DNA from: Halanaerobium praevalens DSM 2228
GTDB lineage: Bacteria; Bacillota; Halanaerobiia; Halanaerobiales; Halanaerobiaceae
Assembly: GCF_000165465.1 (NCBI RefSeq)
Contig: NC_017455.1
Location: 1,798,001-1,862,000, forward strand
Direction: 5' to 3'
Length of the DNA stretch: 64,000 nt
Part shown: one piece after another, positions 52,695 to 64,000 of the stretch
How positions within the stretch are numbered: the first letter of the stretch is position 1
Layout: every line of letters starts with the position of its first letter
The notes under the pieces: generated by a model
What the model was told of the DNA's origin: nothing
Seen by the model: only the letters and a program-made list of their open reading frames with translations
Database searches by the model: none
Made by a program: the position numbers and the translations under genes

Positions 52695-55600
52695 TTATTC
52701 TACTTCTGTTAAATCTTCTGTTAAATCTCCAAACATTGTTCCATCTTCTTTGAGTACATCAATGTCTCTGTAATATTTCATCCCAGTACCAGCTGGAATT
52801 AACTGACCAATTATTACATTTTCTTTGAGACCTCTTAAAGGATCTACTTTCCCATCCAATGAAGCTTCAGTTAGAACTCTTGTTGTTTCTTGGAATGAAG
52901 CAGCAGATAAGAAAGAATCTGTAGCCAATGAAGCTTTAGTAATACCTAACAATTCTGGTTGAGCAACAGCCGTTTCATTATTATTTTTAACTGCTTCTTT
53001 ATTAGATTCACGATAATCATATCTATTAACTAAACTTCCAGGTAATAAATTGGTATCACCAGGTTTAACAATTTTTAATTTTTTCATCATCTGGCGAATA
53101 ATAACCTCAATGTGCTTATCATTAATTTCAACACCCTGAGAACGATAAACGTTTTGGACCTCTTCTAAAAGATAATTTTGGACAGCTTTTTCACCTTTTA
53201 CTTTTAAAAGTACATTTGGATCAAGAGGACCCTCAGTTAATTTATCACCAGCTGTTACATAGTCATTATCTTTGACAATCATTTTAGAGCCGTAAGGGAT
53301 TTTATATGTTTTCTTTTTCCCTTCTTCATTTTCAACTACTACTCGTTTTGAGTTCTTTTTCTCAACAATAGTGACATAGCCATCTCTTTCAGTCATGATT
53401 GCTTGACCTTTAGGAGTTCTACCTTCAAAAAGCTCTTCAACTCTAGGTAAACCCTGAGTAATATCATCACCTGCAACACCACCTGTATGGAAAGTACGCA
53501 TTGTAAGCTGAGTTCCAGGTTCACCAATTGATTGAGCTGCTACAATACCAATTGATTCTCCAATATCAACTTGTTTACCAGTAGCAAGGTTGCGTCCATA
53601 ACATTTACGACAAACACCATGCTGTGCTTCACAAGTTAAATTAGATCTAATTTTAACTTTATCAATACCAGCAGCTTCTATTTTAGCCATCTGCTTTTTA
53701 TTAATTAAAGTATTATTTTCAAGAACAAGCTCTCCATTTTCAGGATCAATAATTTCTTCAGCAGTATAACGGCCAAGACAGCGTTCTGATAAAGGCTCAA
53801 CTGCATTTTTGCCTTTAGGACCAATTGCCTCAACGTAAATTCCGTGTTCTGTACCACAATCATCTTCGCGAACTATAACATCTTGTGATACATCAACTAA
53901 ACGTCTAGTTAAATAACCAGAGTCAGCAGTTCTTAAAGCAGTATCTGCCAGACCCTTACGTGCACCATGAGTAGATAAGAAGTACTCTAATACATCAAGC
54001 CCTTCACGGAAACTAGAACGAATTGGAACATCAATAATTCGCCCAGATGGATCAGCCATCAAACCACGCATTCCTGCAAGCTGAGAAATCTGAGATGTAT
54101 TACCACGAGCACCTGAGATAGCCATAATATAAATATTATTACTTTCATCAAGGTTAGCTAAAAGCGCATCTGTAACATCATCTTTTGCTTGATTCCAAAT
54201 ATCTACCACTTTATGATAACGCTCATCTTCAGTAATCGCTCCTCGACGGTAGTGATTTTCTATTTGATGAACTTCATCTTCTGCTTTAGATACAATTTCA
54301 GGCTTAGAGGGAGGTATTTCAGCATCACTAACAGCAATAGAAATACCAGAGCGAGTTGCATAATCATAACCCATTGCTTTAATATTATCTAAAGTTTCAG
54401 CAGTTTTATCATTACCTACTTCTTCGTAAAGATCAGTAATTAAATCTCCTAAACCACTTTTTCCAATTCGATCATTAAAGAAATCTACTTCTTCTGGTAA
54501 AGCCTCATTAAAGATAACTCTACCAATAGATGTTTCAATGATTTCTCCATCTAATCTAACTTTAACTGGAGCCTGTAAGTGGACTCGATCTGTATCATAA
54601 GCTTTAATTGCTTCATTAGCATTAGCAAATATCTTGCCAGCACCTTTCCGTTCCTCTTTAATAGTAGTTAAGTAAAAGATTCCTAAAACCATATCCTGAG
54701 TAGGAATAGTTATTGGCCCTCCATCTGAAGGGTTAAGAATATTTGTTGGTGCTAACATTAAAAGTCTACATTCTGCTTGTGCTTCTACCGATAAAGGTAA
54801 GTGGACAGCCATTTGATCACCATCAAAGTCAGCATTATAAGCTGGACAAACTAAAGGATGTAATTTGATGGCTTTTCCTTCTACTAATACTGGTTCAAAA
54901 GCCTGAATACCAAGTCTATGCAAAGTAGGAGCTCTATTTAAAAGTACAGGGTGATCTTTAATTGCTTCTTCTAAAATACCCCAAACAGCTTCATCTACGT
55001 CTTCAACCATTTTTTTAGCATTTTTTATATTATGAGCGTGACCTTCTTCAACTAATCCTCTCATTACAAATGGTTTAAATAATTCTAAAGCCATTTTTTT
55101 AGGTAGACCACACTGATGCATTTTAAGATCTGGACCAACAACAATAACTGAACGTCCAGAATAATCAACACGTTTACCAAGTAAGTTTTGACGGAAACGT
55201 CCCTGTTTACCTTTTAGCATATCACTTAAAGATTTAAGTGGTCTATTTCCAGCTCCAGTAACAGGTCTTCCCCGACGTCCATTATCAATTAAAGCATCTA
55301 CTGATTCTTGCAACATTCTTTTTTCATTACGAATAATGATTTCAGGTGCTCCAAGATCAAGCAGTCGTTTCAATCTATTATTTCGATTAATTACTCTTCT
55401 ATATAAATCATTTAAATCTGAAGTAGCAAAACGTCCTCCATCTAACTGAACCATTGGTCTCAAATCAGGTGGAATAACTGGAATCGCATTTAGAACTAAA
55501 TTGGCAGGGTTTAAACCTGAATCTAATAACCCATCCATAACTTCTAACCTACGTACAGCTCTTTTTCGTCTTTGCCCACTTGCTTCCTTAATTTCTGTTT

Positions 55601-56174
55601 TTAATTCTTCGACTTCACCTTTGACGTCAATTCGTCCCAGCAGTTTCTTAATCGCCTCTGCTCCCATTGCAGCTTTAAAGGTATTACCATATTTATTTCT
55701 GGCTTCCCTGTACTCACTTTCGGCCAGCAGTTGTTTTTCACTTAATGGTGTATCACCAGGTTCAGTAACAATATAATGAACAAAATAAATTACTTTTTCT
55801 AAAGCCCTTGGTGACATATCCATTATTAAACCCAGACGACTGGGGATGCCTTTGAAATACCAAATGTGTGTGCATGGTGCAGCTAGTTCTATATGCCCCA
55901 TTCTTTCTCTTCTCACTTTGGATCTTGTTACCTCTACTCCACAGCGGTCACACACAACACCTTTGTAACGGACCCGCTTATATTTACCACAGTGACACTC
56001 ATAATCCTTAGTGGGACCGAATATTTTTTCACAGAAAAGCCCATCTTTTTCTGGCTTTAAAGTTCTATAATTAATTGTCTCCGGCTTTTTTACCTCACCG
56101 CGGGACCAATCACGTATTTGTTCTGCAGAAGCAACTCCAATCCTCATTGAATCGAAATTATTCACATTTAACAA
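52695..56174 (-). CDS. rpoC: RNA polymerase beta' subunit
   Basis: The catalytic subunit of transcription has 1159 residues with the N-terminal zinc site ([20 protein letters not shown]) and active-site NADFDGDQM. It also has the trigger-loop region ([19 protein letters not shown]) and a second zinc site (CRKCYGRNL). TTG start (56172-56174) gives the family beginning [12 protein letters not shown] with GGGGAGAG before it. Length and lack of large inserts fit Firmicutes. Confidence 0.98.
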   Translation of the reverse strand: MLNVNNFDSMRIGVASAEQIRDWSRGEVKKPETINYRTLKPEKDGLFCEKIFGPTKDYECHCGKYKRVRYKGVVCDRCGVEVTRSKVRRERMGHIELAAPCTHIWYFKGIPSRLGLIMDMSPRALEKVIYFVHYIVTEPGDTPLSEKQLLAESEYREARNKYGNTFKAAMGAEAIKKLLGRIDVKGEVEELKTEIKEASGQRRKRAVRRLEVMDGLLDSGLNPANLVLNAIPVIPPDLRPMVQLDGGRFATSDLNDLYRRVINRNNRLKRLLDLGAPEIIIRNEKRMLQESVDALIDNGRRGRPVTGAGNRPLKSLSDMLKGKQGRFRQNLLGKRVDYSGRSVIVVGPDLKMHQCGLPKKMALELFKPFVMRGLVEEGHAHNIKNAKKMVEDVDEAVWGILEEAIKDHPVLLNRAPTLHRLGIQAFEPVLVEGKAIKLHPLVCPAYNADFDGDQMAVHLPLSVEAQAECRLLMLAPTNILNPSDGGPITIPTQDMVLGIFYLTTIKEERKGAGKIFANANEAIKAYDTDRVHLQAPVKVRLDGEIIETSIGRVIFNEALPEEVDFFNDRIGKSGLGDLITDLYEEVGNDKTAETLDNIKAMGYDYATRSGISIAVSDAEIPPSKPEIVSKAEDEVHQIENHYRRGAITEDERYHKVVDIWNQAKDDVTDALLANLDESNNIYIMAISGARGNTSQISQLAGMRGLMADPSGRIIDVPIRSSFREGLDVLEYFLSTHGARKGLADTALRTADSGYLTRRLVDVSQDVIVREDDCGTEHGIYVEAIGPKGKNAVEPLSERCLGRYTAEEIIDPENGELVLENNTLINKKQMAKIEAAGIDKVKIRSNLTCEAQHGVCRKCYGRNLATGKQVDIGESIGIVAAQSIGEPGTQLTMRTFHTGGVAGDDITQGLPRVEELFEGRTPKGQAIMTERDGYVTIVEKKNSKRVVVENEEGKKKTYKIPYGSKMIVKDNDYVTAGDKLTEGPLDPNVLLKVKGEKAVQNYLLEEVQNVYRSQGVEINDKHIEVIIRQMMKKLKIVKPGDTNLLPGSLVNRYDYRESNKEAVKNNNETAVAQPELLGITKASLATDSFLSAASFQETTRVLTEASLDGKVDPLRGLKENVIIGQLIPAGTGMKYYRDIDVLKEDGTMFGDLTEDLTEVE

Positions 56175-56200
56175 GGGTCTCTCCCCTTTCTATATTGGAA

Positions 56201-59200
56201 TTATTCGTCTTTATCATCATTATCACGACTTAATTTTAAGTCTGTATCTAAACCAAGTTTTTGTGCAGTTTCCATCATTTCATCCTCATTTTCAGCAACT
56301 TGCAATTCTTCTTCATCAGAAGTAAAGATTCTAGCATCAAGACCAAGACTCTGCATCTCTTTAATCAATACTTTAAATGACTCTGGAATACCAGGATCAG
56401 GAACATTTTCACCTTTTACAATTGCTTCATATGCTTTTACTCTTCCTACTACATCATCAGATTTAATAGTCAGCATTTCTTGTAAAGTATAGGCTGCTCC
56501 ATAAGCTTCTAAAGCCCAAACTTCCATTTCACCAAAACGCTGGCCTCCAAATTGAGCTTTACCTCCAAGTGGCTGCTGTGTAACAAGCGAATAAGGACCA
56601 GTTGAACGGGCATGTAATTTATCATCAACTAAGTGATGTAATTTAAGAATATACATAACTCCAACTGTTACTCTTTCTTCAAATCTTTCTCCAGTTCTAC
56701 CATCATATAAAACTGTTTTACCATCACGAGACAAACCAGCTTCTTCTAAAATATCTTCTACTTCAATTTCGGTTGCACCATTAAAGACAGGAGTCTCAGT
56801 ATAAATCCCTAATGCTCTAGCTGCCATTCCAAGGTGTGTTTCCAGCACCTGTCCAATATTCATTCTTGATGGTACTCCAAGTGGATTAAGCACAACTTCA
56901 ACTGGTTCTCCATTAGGTAAAAATGGCATATCCTCTTCTGGTAAAATCCTTGAAATAACACCCTTATTACCATGACGGCCTGCTAATTTATCTCCTACAG
57001 ATATTTTTCTTTTAGTAGCTACATAAACCCGAACTAAACGATTAACCCCAGGTTTTAAGTCATCTCCCTGTTCTCGAGAAAAGACTTTAACATCAACTAC
57101 TATTCCAACTTCTCCGTGGGGAACTTTAAGTGATGTATCTCTTACTTCACGTGCTTTTTCACCAAAGATTGCTCTTAAAAGTCTTTCTTCAGCAGATAAT
57201 TCTGTTTCCCCTTTTGGAGTAACTTTACCTACTAAAATATCTCCTTCTTCAACTTCAGCCCCAACTCTAATAATTCCTCTTTCATCAAGGTTTTTAAGTG
57301 AACTTTCACCCACATTTGGAATATCACGAGTTATTTCTTCAGGACCAAGTTTTGTATCTCTAGCTTCTGCTTCATGTTCTTCTATATGAATTGTAGTAAA
57401 TGCATCTTCTTTAACTAGATTTTCACTAATTAAAATAGCATCCTCATAGTTATATCCTTCCCAAGGCATAAAAGCAATTAATGAATTACGTCCTAAAGCC
57501 ATTTCACCTTTTTCAGTTGAAGGACCATCAGCAATAATATCACCTTTTTCAATTGTATCACCTTTAGCTACAATTGGCTTTTGGTTCATACAACTACCCT
57601 GGTTCGATCTTTTATATTTCATTAAATGATAGCTATCAATTAAACCTTCATCATTCTTTACCATTATTTTGTTAGAGCTTACACTAACAATTTCTCCACC
57701 TTTTTCAGCAACAATAACTGCTCCTGAATCTTTGGCAGCTTTATATTCCATACCAGTTGCAACCATTGGTGCATCAGTAATCATTAGTGGTACAGCTTGA
57801 CGCTGCATATTCGCTCCCATTAAAGCTCTGTTAGCATCATCATTTTCTAAGAAAGGTATCATTGCTGCAGATACCCCTACCATTTGTTTAGTTGAAACAT
57901 CCATATAATCTAAGTCTTCTGGGTGAACTTCCAGAATATCTCCTCTTTTACGAGCAATAACAAATTCACTAGTGAAATTACCATCTTCATCAATTTCAGC
58001 ATTTGCCTGTGCGATTATATGTTTATCTTCCTCATCAGCAGTTAAGTAATCAATGTCACTAGTAACTCGACAATCAACAACTCTCCGATAAGGAGTCATA
58101 ATAAATCCAAATTCATTTGTCTTTGCATAAGTTCCCATTGTACCAATTAAACCAATATTTGGCCCCTCAGGAGTTTCAATTGGACAAATTCGTCCATAAT
58201 GTGAATGGTGAACATCACGTACATCAAAACCTGCTCTTTCTCTACTTAAACCACCAGGTCCTAAAGCAGATAATCTTCTTTTGTGAGTTAACTCAGACAT
58301 TGGATTAGTTTGGTCCATAAACTGTGACAACTGTGAACTACCAAAGAATTCCTGAATAGAAGCTACAACAGGTCTAGTATTAATTAAAGCCTGTGGTGTA
58401 ACTACATCAATATCTTGAATGGTCATTCTCTCTCTAACTACTCTTTCCATTCTTGATAAACCAATTCTAAATTGATTTTGTAAAAGTTCACCTACTGTTT
58501 TTAAACGTCTATTTCCTAAATGATCAATATCATCAATATATGCTTCTGGATCATTATAAATCAATTTAATCATATATTTTACAGTTGCTGCAATATCATC
58601 AATATGCAGATATTTGCGATCTTTATCAACATCTACCTCTAATTTTTTATTTAATTTATAGCGACCTACGGCAGCCATATCATATCTTTTGTGATCAAAA
58701 AATAAAGAATCTAAAAGATTTGTAGCACTTTCTACTGTTGGTGGTTCACCAGGTCTCAATCTTTTATACAATTCAATTAAGGCTTCTTCTTTTGAATCAG
58801 TATTATCTCTTTCTAAAGTATCATGTAAAACTTCAGAATCACCAAATTCATCTGTAATTTCTGCATCTGTACCAAAACCAAGTGCGCGTAACAAAACAGT
58901 TGATGGAAGTTTTCTTGTTCTATCAACTCTTACAGAAACTATTCTTTTTTTATCGTATTCAAATTCTATCCAAGCACCACGGTTAGGAATTATACTACCT
59001 GTAATTAGTCGGCGCCCATCTTTTGTTCTTTCATCACTAAAATAAACACCCGATGATCGAACCAGCTGATTAACCACTACCCTTTCGGCACCATTAATAA
59101 TAAATGTTGCCTTTTCAGTCATTAGTGGAAAGTCACCCATAAACACTTCTTGTTCTTTGACTTCTCCTGTTTCTTTATTAATCAAACGAACTTTAACCTG

Positions 59201-59458
59201 CAAAGAAGCCGAATAAGTAGCATCTCTATCACGACACTCTTGCACTGTGTATTCAGGGTCTTCTAAATAATAATCTACAAATTCAAGTACTAGATTTTCA
59301 GAAAAATCTTCAATTGGAGATATTTCATTAAATACCTCATGCAGTCCCTCTTCTAAAAACCATTGGTATGAATTTAATTGTGTATAAATCAGATCTGGCA
59401 AGTCCATCGCGTCATCAATTTTACTAAAACTATATCTTTTCCTTGCCGTTGACATCAT
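56201..59458 (-). CDS. rpoB: RNA polymerase beta subunit
   Basis: The 1085-residue subunit has the rifampicin region [20 protein letters not shown] with wild-type-like residues, [17 protein letters not shown], the Lys-containing catalytic loop [20 protein letters not shown] and [20 protein letters not shown]. It precedes rpoC by 26 bases and has its own promoter (59539-59567). Confidence 0.98.
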   Translation of the reverse strand: MMSTARKRYSFSKIDDAMDLPDLIYTQLNSYQWFLEEGLHEVFNEISPIEDFSENLVLEFVDYYLEDPEYTVQECRDRDATYSASLQVKVRLINKETGEVKEQEVFMGDFPLMTEKATFIINGAERVVVNQLVRSSGVYFSDERTKDGRRLITGSIIPNRGAWIEFEYDKKRIVSVRVDRTRKLPSTVLLRALGFGTDAEITDEFGDSEVLHDTLERDNTDSKEEALIELYKRLRPGEPPTVESATNLLDSLFFDHKRYDMAAVGRYKLNKKLEVDVDKDRKYLHIDDIAATVKYMIKLIYNDPEAYIDDIDHLGNRRLKTVGELLQNQFRIGLSRMERVVRERMTIQDIDVVTPQALINTRPVVASIQEFFGSSQLSQFMDQTNPMSELTHKRRLSALGPGGLSRERAGFDVRDVHHSHYGRICPIETPEGPNIGLIGTMGTYAKTNEFGFIMTPYRRVVDCRVTSDIDYLTADEEDKHIIAQANAEIDEDGNFTSEFVIARKRGDILEVHPEDLDYMDVSTKQMVGVSAAMIPFLENDDANRALMGANMQRQAVPLMITDAPMVATGMEYKAAKDSGAVIVAEKGGEIVSVSSNKIMVKNDEGLIDSYHLMKYKRSNQGSCMNQKPIVAKGDTIEKGDIIADGPSTEKGEMALGRNSLIAFMPWEGYNYEDAILISENLVKEDAFTTIHIEEHEAEARDTKLGPEEITRDIPNVGESSLKNLDERGIIRVGAEVEEGDILVGKVTPKGETELSAEERLLRAIFGEKAREVRDTSLKVPHGEVGIVVDVKVFSREQGDDLKPGVNRLVRVYVATKRKISVGDKLAGRHGNKGVISRILPEEDMPFLPNGEPVEVVLNPLGVPSRMNIGQVLETHLGMAARALGIYTETPVFNGATEIEVEDILEEAGLSRDGKTVLYDGRTGERFEERVTVGVMYILKLHHLVDDKLHARSTGPYSLVTQQPLGGKAQFGGQRFGEMEVWALEAYGAAYTLQEMLTIKSDDVVGRVKAYEAIVKGENVPDPGIPESFKVLIKEMQSLGLDARIFTSDEEELQVAENEDEMMETAQKLGLDTDLKLSRDNDDKDE

Positions 59459-59538
59459 TGCACCCCCAGGAATTTCTAATAATTAGCTGAAACTATCCCA
59501 TAATAATCATCTTTTATTTACCTTATAGACATCTAATA

Positions 59539-59567
59539 ATGATAGCACAGGAATTTCGTCTTGTCAA
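59539..59567 (-). promoter_or_regulatory. Sigma-A promoter of rpoBC
   Basis: The minus strand has TTGACA (59562-59567), 17 bases, then TATCAT (59539-59544). Together with terminator 59744-59786 it makes rpoBC a unit separate from rplJL. The rest of the 354-base gap (about 59568-59743) is AT-rich and holds nothing I recognise. Confidence 0.85.
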
Positions 59568-59743
59568 GAGAAAATATATGAAATTATCTAATTTAAAAAC
59601 TTTAACTTACTCATTACCTTCATAATTAATATAAGAAACAAATTAATGATTAAACCCAATTTATTAAACTAAATAATTATATGAATAATGAAAATAATAA
59701 ATAAATCTATAAAAAAGATAATTTCATATTCTAGTTCTATCAT

Positions 59744-59786
59744 GAAAAAATAGTCCCACTGCATAAAATTATACAGCGGGACTATT
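59744..59786 (-). terminator. Terminator of rplJ-rplL
   Basis: AATAGTCCC / GGGACTATT arms with additional pairing (CTG/CAG) across an AT loop, then T6 on the minus strand, 26 bases past the rplL stop. Confidence 0.92.
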
Positions 59787-59812
59787 CAATAATTCCTATA
59801 CTAAAAACCTAA

Positions 59813-60181
59813 TTACTTAAGTTCTACAGTTGCACCAGCTTCTTCTAATTTTTCTTTCATTTCTTCTGCATCTTCTTTGCTTAATCCTTCTTTTACATTA
59901 CCTGGAGCATCATCAACTACACCCTTAGCTTCTTTAAGTCCTAAACCTGTTAATTCACGCACAGCTTTAATAACTTTAATTTTCTTACCACCAATATCAG
60001 CTAAGAAAACATCAAATTCAGATTTTTCTTCTGCTGCTGCTCCAGCTCCAGCTGCTCCACCAGCTACTGCTACAGGTGCAGCTGCACTTACACCAAACTT
60101 TTCTTCTAAGTCTTCAACCAACTCGGATAATTCTAAAACACTCATTTCTTCAATTGCGCTCATGATTTCTTCTTTATTCAT
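59813..60181 (-). CDS. rplL: 50S ribosomal protein L7/L12
   Basis: Stalk protein of 122 residues that recruits translation factors. N-terminal dimer helix ([17 protein letters not shown]), the Ala-rich hinge and the C-terminal domain ([20 protein letters not shown]) are intact. It follows rplJ by 23 bases. Confidence 0.98.
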   Translation of the reverse strand: MNKEEIMSAIEEMSVLELSELVEDLEEKFGVSAAAPVAVAGGAAGAGAAAEEKSEFDVFLADIGGKKIKVIKAVRELTGLGLKEAKGVVDDAPGNVKEGLSKEDAEEMKEKLEEAGATVELK

Positions 60182-60204
60182 TATATTAATCCTCCTTATT
60201 TTTT

Positions 60205-60720
60205 TTAAGCTTTTTCTTCTTTAATTTGATTTAATACTTGTACTAAGCCGCGGATATTACCCTGCAATACGTTGACCAATCCAGTAAGGGGTGCTTTCAT
60301 ACTTGCAAAAGCTTTTGCGAGTAGTTCTTCTCTGGATGGAATTTCTGCTAAGGATTCCACTTTCTCTTTACTTATGATTTCACCATTTAAAAGACCAGCT
60401 TTAATCTCTAAAACTTCATGATCTTTAGCGAATTCTACTAAAACTTTAGCAGGAGATACAGCATCATCTTCACCAAATGCTATAGCTGTAGGACCTGAGA
60501 AATATTCAGTCATTTCTTCCATTTCAACATCATTAGCAGCAATAGTAGCCAAAGTATTTTTTACAACTTTAAACTCTACTCCAGCTTCCCTTAACTGACT
60601 TCTTAATTCTGTCATTTCAGCAACATCTAAACCTAAGTAATCAGTAACTACAAGTGATTTTGCGCTGCTAAATTTATCAGTAAGTTCTTTAACAACTGCT
60701 TCTTTTTCTGGTCTTGCCAC
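60205..60720 (-). CDS. rplJ: 50S ribosomal protein L10
   Basis: The stalk base, 171 residues, holds L12 dimers through its C-terminal helix ([19 protein letters not shown]-like). N-terminal [20 protein letters not shown] is standard. GTG start at 60718-60720 after GGGGGG. Its leader (60770-60890) is an L10-type autoregulatory structure ending in a terminator. Confidence 0.97.
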   Translation of the reverse strand: MARPEKEAVVKELTDKFSSAKSLVVTDYLGLDVAEMTELRSQLREAGVEFKVVKNTLATIAANDVEMEEMTEYFSGPTAIAFGEDDAVSPAKVLVEFAKDHEVLEIKAGLLNGEIISKEKVESLAEIPSREELLAKAFASMKAPLTGLVNVLQGNIRGLVQVLNQIKEEKA

Positions 60721-60769
60721 ATTTTCACCCCCCTTAAAATATCTGCTTGAAAATAATTAATTTATAATT

Positions 60770-60890
60770 GAAAAAACCTCCTGTAGACAGTCAGGAGGTA
60801 TAAATGCAAAATTAATTTCGCAAAAATTTACCTCGGTAGGAAATTTAAGCATTTAGCCCCTACTGTCTTCGGATAGGTTATTTTCTTGTC
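60770..60890 (-). ncRNA. L10 leader (rplJL autoregulation) with terminator
   Basis: The minus-strand leader has CCGAAGACAGTAGGGGCTAA...TTTCCTACCGAGG, the conserved L10 leader core. It is followed by the hairpin ACCTCCTGACTGTCTACAGGAGGT (60777-60800 region) and T6. Binding of L10-L12 is expected to favour termination or block read-through. Confidence 0.9.
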
Positions 60891-60896
60891 TCAATA

Positions 60897-60925
60897 AATA
60901 TAACATAAAAAATTTAACAGGTCAA
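60897..60925 (-). promoter_or_regulatory. Sigma-A promoter of rplJL
   Basis: The minus strand has TTGACC (60920-60925), 17 bases, then TATATT (60897-60902), a few bases beyond the rplA stop. Confidence 0.8.
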
Positions 60926-60932
60926 ACTTTTT

Positions 60933-61637
60933 TTATTCCTCTAAATAATTCATAGTAGCTGCTGGATCAATTTTAACTCCAGGCCCCATGGTTGGAGAAA
61001 TAGTTAAGGATCTTAAAAATCTACCTTTAGCTGCTGCAGGACGTTCTTTTGCTAAAGTATCCATAATTTTACGGTAGTTATTTAAAAGCTCTACTTCAGT
61101 AAAAGATGCTTTACCAATTGGTAAGTGAACAATACCAGTTTTATCAACACGGTACTCAAGCTTACCTGCTTTAAATTCAGCTACTGCTTTTTCTAATTCA
61201 AAAGTTACAGTACCTGCTTTAGGATTAGGCATTAAACCTTTAGGTCCTAATACTCTACCTAGACGACCAACAACACTCATCATATCAGGTGTAGCAATAG
61301 CTAAATCAAAATCTAACCAGCCACCTTCAATTTTTTCTGCTAGTTCTTCGCCACCTACAAAATCAGCTCCAGCTTCTTCAGCCTCTTTAGCTTTTTCGCC
61401 TTTAGCAAATACTACTAAAGTCACTTCCTGACCTGTACCTTCCGGTAAAACAACAGTTCCTCTAATATTTTGATCAGCATGCTTAGGGTCTACTCCCAAT
61501 CTTGCTGAAAGCTCAATTGTTTCGTCAAAGTTTGCAGTTGCAAGTTCTTTAACTAATTCAAAAGCATTTTGAGGGCTATATAATTTTTCTAGCTCAACTT
61601 TCTCTAATGTTTCTACATAACGTCTACTTTTTGCCAT
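60933..61637 (-). CDS. rplA: 50S ribosomal protein L1
   Basis: L1-stalk protein of 234 residues. It has [51 protein letters not shown] and [13 protein letters not shown]. It follows rplK by 64 bases, just before the rplJL promoter. Confidence 0.98.
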   Translation of the reverse strand: MAKSRRYVETLEKVELEKLYSPQNAFELVKELATANFDETIELSARLGVDPKHADQNIRGTVVLPEGTGQEVTLVVFAKGEKAKEAEEAGADFVGGEELAEKIEGGWLDFDLAIATPDMMSVVGRLGRVLGPKGLMPNPKAGTVTFELEKAVAEFKAGKLEYRVDKTGIVHLPIGKASFTEVELLNNYRKIMDTLAKERPAAAKGRFLRSLTISPTMGPGVKIDPAATMNYLEE

Positions 61638-61701
61638 TATTTTTCCTCCTTTGTGGTATTAACGGAATTTCCTCCCACTAAATCAACTATAATTATAAAC
61701 T

Positions 61702-62124
61702 TTAGTCTACTAAGATTCCCATGCTTCTTGCAGTACCTTCGATCATGCTCATTGCCGCTTCTAAACTACCAGCATTTAAGTCTTGCATTTTAGTTTCAGC
61801 AATTTTTTGTACAGCATCTTTGCTTACTGTAGCAACCTTGTTTATATTTGGTTCTCCAGAAGCAGTATCAATTCCTACAGCTTGCTTTAATAATACAGCA
61901 GCAGGTGGAGTTTTAGTAATAAAATCGAATGAACGATCTTGATAAACTGTGATTTCCACTGGAATTAATGTTCCTTGGTTATCTTTAGTTTTAGCATTAA
62001 ATGCTTTACAAAATTCCATAATATTCACACCATGTTGTCCTAAAGCAGGACCTACAGGTGGTGCTGGATTAGCTTGACCTCCAGGAATTTGCAATTTAAT
62101 AGTTGTCATAATCTTTTTAGCCAT
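61702..62124 (-). CDS. rplK: 50S ribosomal protein L11
   Basis: The 140-residue GTPase-centre protein has [37 protein letters not shown] and [10 protein letters not shown] at the end. It lies between nusG and rplA. Confidence 0.98.
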   Translation of the reverse strand: MAKKIMTTIKLQIPGGQANPAPPVGPALGQHGVNIMEFCKAFNAKTKDNQGTLIPVEITVYQDRSFDFITKTPPAAVLLKQAVGIDTASGEPNINKVATVSKDAVQKIAETKMQDLNAGSLEAAMSMIEGTARSMGILVD

Positions 62125-62180
62125 TTAAAACACCCCTTTCTTTTGTCTTTTAAAATTATTATCTATATAAATAAAACAAA

Positions 62181-62750
62181 CTAGTGTTTTTCGAATTGAT
62201 CAAACTCTAGTTCAACAGGAGTTTCACGTCCAAACATTGAAACTAAAATTTTAGCTTTACCCTGTTCTGGATGAATTTCTTTAATAACTCCATCAAAATC
62301 TTCAAAAGGACCATGTTTTACAGTTACTTGATCCCCAATTTCAAAGTCAACAGAAACTTTTTTAGCTTTTTCACCCATACTACTTAAAATTGCATCAACT
62401 TCTTCTTTAGCAACGGGTAAAGGTTTAGTACCTCCACTAACAAAACCAATAACTCCAGGTGTATTTTTGACAACATACCAAGATTTATCGTTCATTTTCA
62501 TTTGCAATAAAATATAGCCGGGAAAAATCCTTTTTTTAACAACTTCATCTTTCCCTTTTTTCTTTTCAATCTTTTTTTCAGTTGGAACTAATATTCTAAA
62601 AATACTATCTTCCATACCTGTACTGGCTATTCTTTTTTCAAGATTTGCCTTAACTTTTCTTTCATGACTTGAGTATGTATGAACAACATACCAAGGAATA
62701 TCATCTTTTCCTTTTTCCATTTCTTGATTAAACTTACTTTCTTCACTCAT
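62181..62750 (-). CDS. nusG: Transcription termination/antitermination protein NusG
   Basis: Elongation factor of 189 residues. The NGN domain starts near DIPWYVVHTYSSHERKVKAN and has FPGYILLQMKMNDKSWYVVK; the KOW domain is at GDQVTVKHGPFEDFDGVIKE. It follows secE by 36 bases. Confidence 0.98.
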   Translation of the reverse strand: MSEESKFNQEMEKGKDDIPWYVVHTYSSHERKVKANLEKRIASTGMEDSIFRILVPTEKKIEKKKGKDEVVKKRIFPGYILLQMKMNDKSWYVVKNTPGVIGFVSGGTKPLPVAKEEVDAILSSMGEKAKKVSVDFEIGDQVTVKHGPFEDFDGVIKEIHPEQGKAKILVSMFGRETPVELEFDQFEKH

Positions 62751-62786
62751 ATTTAAGGATTCACTTAAGAATCCTCACCTCCTCAA

Positions 62787-62990
62787 TTAGGAAATTAATG
62801 GAGTAATTATATTAGCCAGTGCAAAATCTATGACACCAATAAATGATATTAAAGCAACTACTGTTACAATTACAACTAAAGTATTTGAAGTAATATCTTC
62901 TTTATTTGGCCAGTTAACTTTTTTTAATTCAGATTTAACTGATTTAAAAAATTTGGATATTTTACCAAAAAAACCGAGTTCTTTTGCCAT
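62787..62990 (-). CDS. secE: Preprotein translocase subunit SecE
   Basis: The 67-residue protein stabilises SecY. It has the amphipathic FFKSVKSELKKVNWPNKEDI and one transmembrane helix (TLVVIVTVVALISFIGVIDF). The tRNA-Trp gene often found next to it was not seen. Confidence 0.96.
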   Translation of the reverse strand: MAKELGFFGKISKFFKSVKSELKKVNWPNKEDITSNTLVVIVTVVALISFIGVIDFALANIITPLIS

Positions 62991-63025
62991 CTTTAAATCA
63001 CTTCCTCAGCTAAAGTATTAATAAT

Positions 63026-63175
63026 CTACTTTGTTTCACGATGGAGTGTGTGTTCTTTACAAAACTTACAATATTTTTTTAATTCTAATCTATCACGAGT
63101 ATTTTTTTTATTTTTTTTGGTAGAATAATTGCGGTTTTTGCATTCTGTACATTCAAGTGTAATAATCTCTCTCAC
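63026..63175 (-). CDS. rpmG: 50S ribosomal protein L33 (zinc form)
   Basis: 49 residues from GTG 63173-63175 with GGAGGTGG upstream. Zinc ligands C9, C12, C36, C39 ([17 protein letters not shown]...[11 protein letters not shown]). First gene of the rpmG-secE-nusG unit. Confidence 0.95.
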   Translation of the reverse strand: MREIITLECTECKNRNYSTKKNKKNTRDRLELKKYCKFCKEHTLHRETK

Positions 63176-63263
63176 CGTAAATCCACCTCCTCAATCAAAC
63201 AGCTACTGCTTGAAAATTATATATTTAAAATCAAATTATTATTTTAGATTGTTAACCTTAATT

Positions 63264-63292
63264 AATTTACCACATTTCAGAACTAATGTCAA
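63264..63292 (-). promoter_or_regulatory. Sigma-A promoter of rpmG-secE-nusG-rplK-rplA
   Basis: The minus strand has TTGACA (63287-63292), 17 bases, then TAAATT (63264-63269). It lies between the tufB terminator and rpmG. Confidence 0.75.
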
Positions 63293-63302
63293 TGTTTTTT
63301 TA

Positions 63303-63338
63303 GAAAAAAAGCACGTGCAGTCTGTTCTGCACATGCTT
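63303..63338 (-). terminator. Terminator of tufB
   Basis: GCACGTGCAG / CTGCACATGC arms (63311-63320, 63327-63336; one G-U pair), then T7 on the minus strand. Confidence 0.92.
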
Positions 63339-63384
63339 ATGGAATTAAATTTAAGTTTTTATAAACTAAAATTTAAAGCTTAAC

Positions 63385-64000
63385 TTACTCAATAATTTCA
63401 GTTACAACTCCAGCTCCTACTGTGTGACCACCTTCACGGATTGCAAAACGTAGTCCTTCTTCCATAGCTATTGGAGTAATTAGTTCTCCTGTCATTTCAA
63501 TGTTATCTCCAGGCATTACCATGTCTACTCCTTCTGGTAATTGAATGTTTCCTGTTACATCTGTTGTACGGAAATAGAACTGTGGTCTATATCCATCAAA
63601 GAATGGAGTATGTCTTCCACCCTCATCTTTACTTAATACATATACTTCAGCATAAAACTTAGTATGTGGAGTAATACTTCCTGGTGCTGCTAGAACTTGA
63701 CCTCTTTCAATGTCTTCTCTTTTTACACCTCTTAATAATGCTCCAATGTTATCTCCTGCTTGTGCTTCATCTAACATCTTACGGAACATTTCTACTCCTG
63801 TTACTACTGTTGTTTCTGTATCTTTAATTCCTACTAATTCTACCTCGTCTTGTGGGTGTAGCACTCCTCTTTCAATTCTTCCTGTTGCTACTGTTCCACG
63901 TCCTGTAATTGAGAATACATCCTCTACAGGCATTAAGAATGGTTTGTCTGTATCTCTTTCTGGCTCTGGAATATAGCTGTCTACATTGTCCATAAGCTCA
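63385..64000 (-). CDS. tufB: Elongation factor Tu, copy 2 (5' part beyond window)
   Basis: C-terminal 204 residues or so of EF-Tu, from the [20 protein letters not shown] region to [10 protein letters not shown]; the start lies past the right edge. Over the visible part it differs from tufA at only two silent positions (63478-63484 region and about 63912), so the proteins are identical here. It is followed by its own terminator (63303-63338), apart from the str operon. Confidence 0.95.
   Translation of the reverse strand, partial: ELMDNVDSYIPEPERDTDKPFLMPVEDVFSITGRGTVATGRIERGVLHPQDEVELVGIKDTETTVVTGVEMFRKMLDEAQAGDNIGALLRGVKREDIERGQVLAAPGSITPHTKFYAEVYVLSKDEGGRHTPFFDGYRPQFYFRTTDVTGNIQLPEGVDMVMPGDNIEMTGELITPIAMEEGLRFAIREGGHTVGAGVVTEIIE

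Noticed and set aside
63176-63384. tRNA gene between rpmG and tufB
   Set aside because: No cloverleaf or CCA-like pattern; only a promoter and terminator are present.
48028-64000. Repeated tuf sequence as a mobile element
   Set aside because: Identity is explained by duplicate tuf genes and gene conversion; no transposase or flanking repeats.

Overview
The window is AT-rich DNA from a low-GC, anaerobic, fermentative Firmicute. The best fit is the order Halanaerobiales (Halanaerobium-like). This rests on gene content: a trimeric [FeFe] hydrogenase, EF-Tu/EF-G and ribosomal proteins of Firmicute type, cysteine-containing (zinc) forms of S4, S14, L33, L36 and L24, a glmS ribozyme, and cdaA-ybbR-glmM. 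The assignment is inferred from family knowledge, not from a database search. Almost every gene lies on the minus strand, so transcription runs from high to low coordinates. The one convincing plus-strand gene is a degenerate membrane protein at 24876-25598. I saw no tRNA, rRNA, CRISPR array, insertion sequence or prophage.

Left part (1-28.6 kb), in window order. proB-proA (proline synthesis; proA is cut by the window edge). A glucose PTS unit, glcT-ptsG-EIIA, with two separate antiterminator/terminator pairs, one before glcT and one before ptsG. A ten-gene hydrogenase operon (5654-13916). It encodes the HydABC-type electron-bifurcating [FeFe] hydrogenase plus two DRTGG proteins, two HATPase-fold proteins, a PHP phosphoesterase, a small thioredoxin-like ferredoxin and an H-cluster-like sensor, behind a consensus promoter and a palindromic operator. 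A mazE-mazF pair and a solitary antitoxin-like micro-gene. A SF1 helicase with a DbpA-like RNA-binding N-terminus, then dcd, nnr and acpS. glmS with its self-cleaving ribozyme. cdaA-ybbR-glmM. A small zinc-ribbon gene. The three-gene AmmeMemoRadiSam set, whose function is unknown.

Right part (28.6-64 kb): the large translation/transcription super-cluster. In transcription order it runs tufB (cut by the right edge), rpmG-secE-nusG-rplK-rplA, L10 leader-rplJ-rplL, rpoB-rpoC, L7Ae-like gene-rpsL-rpsG-fusA-tufA, the S10-spc-alpha run from rpsJ to rplQ including secY, adk, map and infA, the ECF transporter module ecfA1-ecfA2-ecfT, truA, and L13 leader-rplM-rpsI. Clear sigma-A promoters and hairpin terminators split it into several transcription units.

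Oddities: tufA carries a one-base deletion, while the second tuf copy is almost identical over the visible part. The L30 gene (rpmD) is missing from its usual place between rpsE and rplO. A structured, inverted-repeat-flanked segment of about 137 bases sits between rplF and rpsH. The best candidates for incompletely described biology are the hydrogenase-sensor operon, the AmmeMemoRadiSam trio, the helicase fusion and the orphan antitoxin-like micro-gene.
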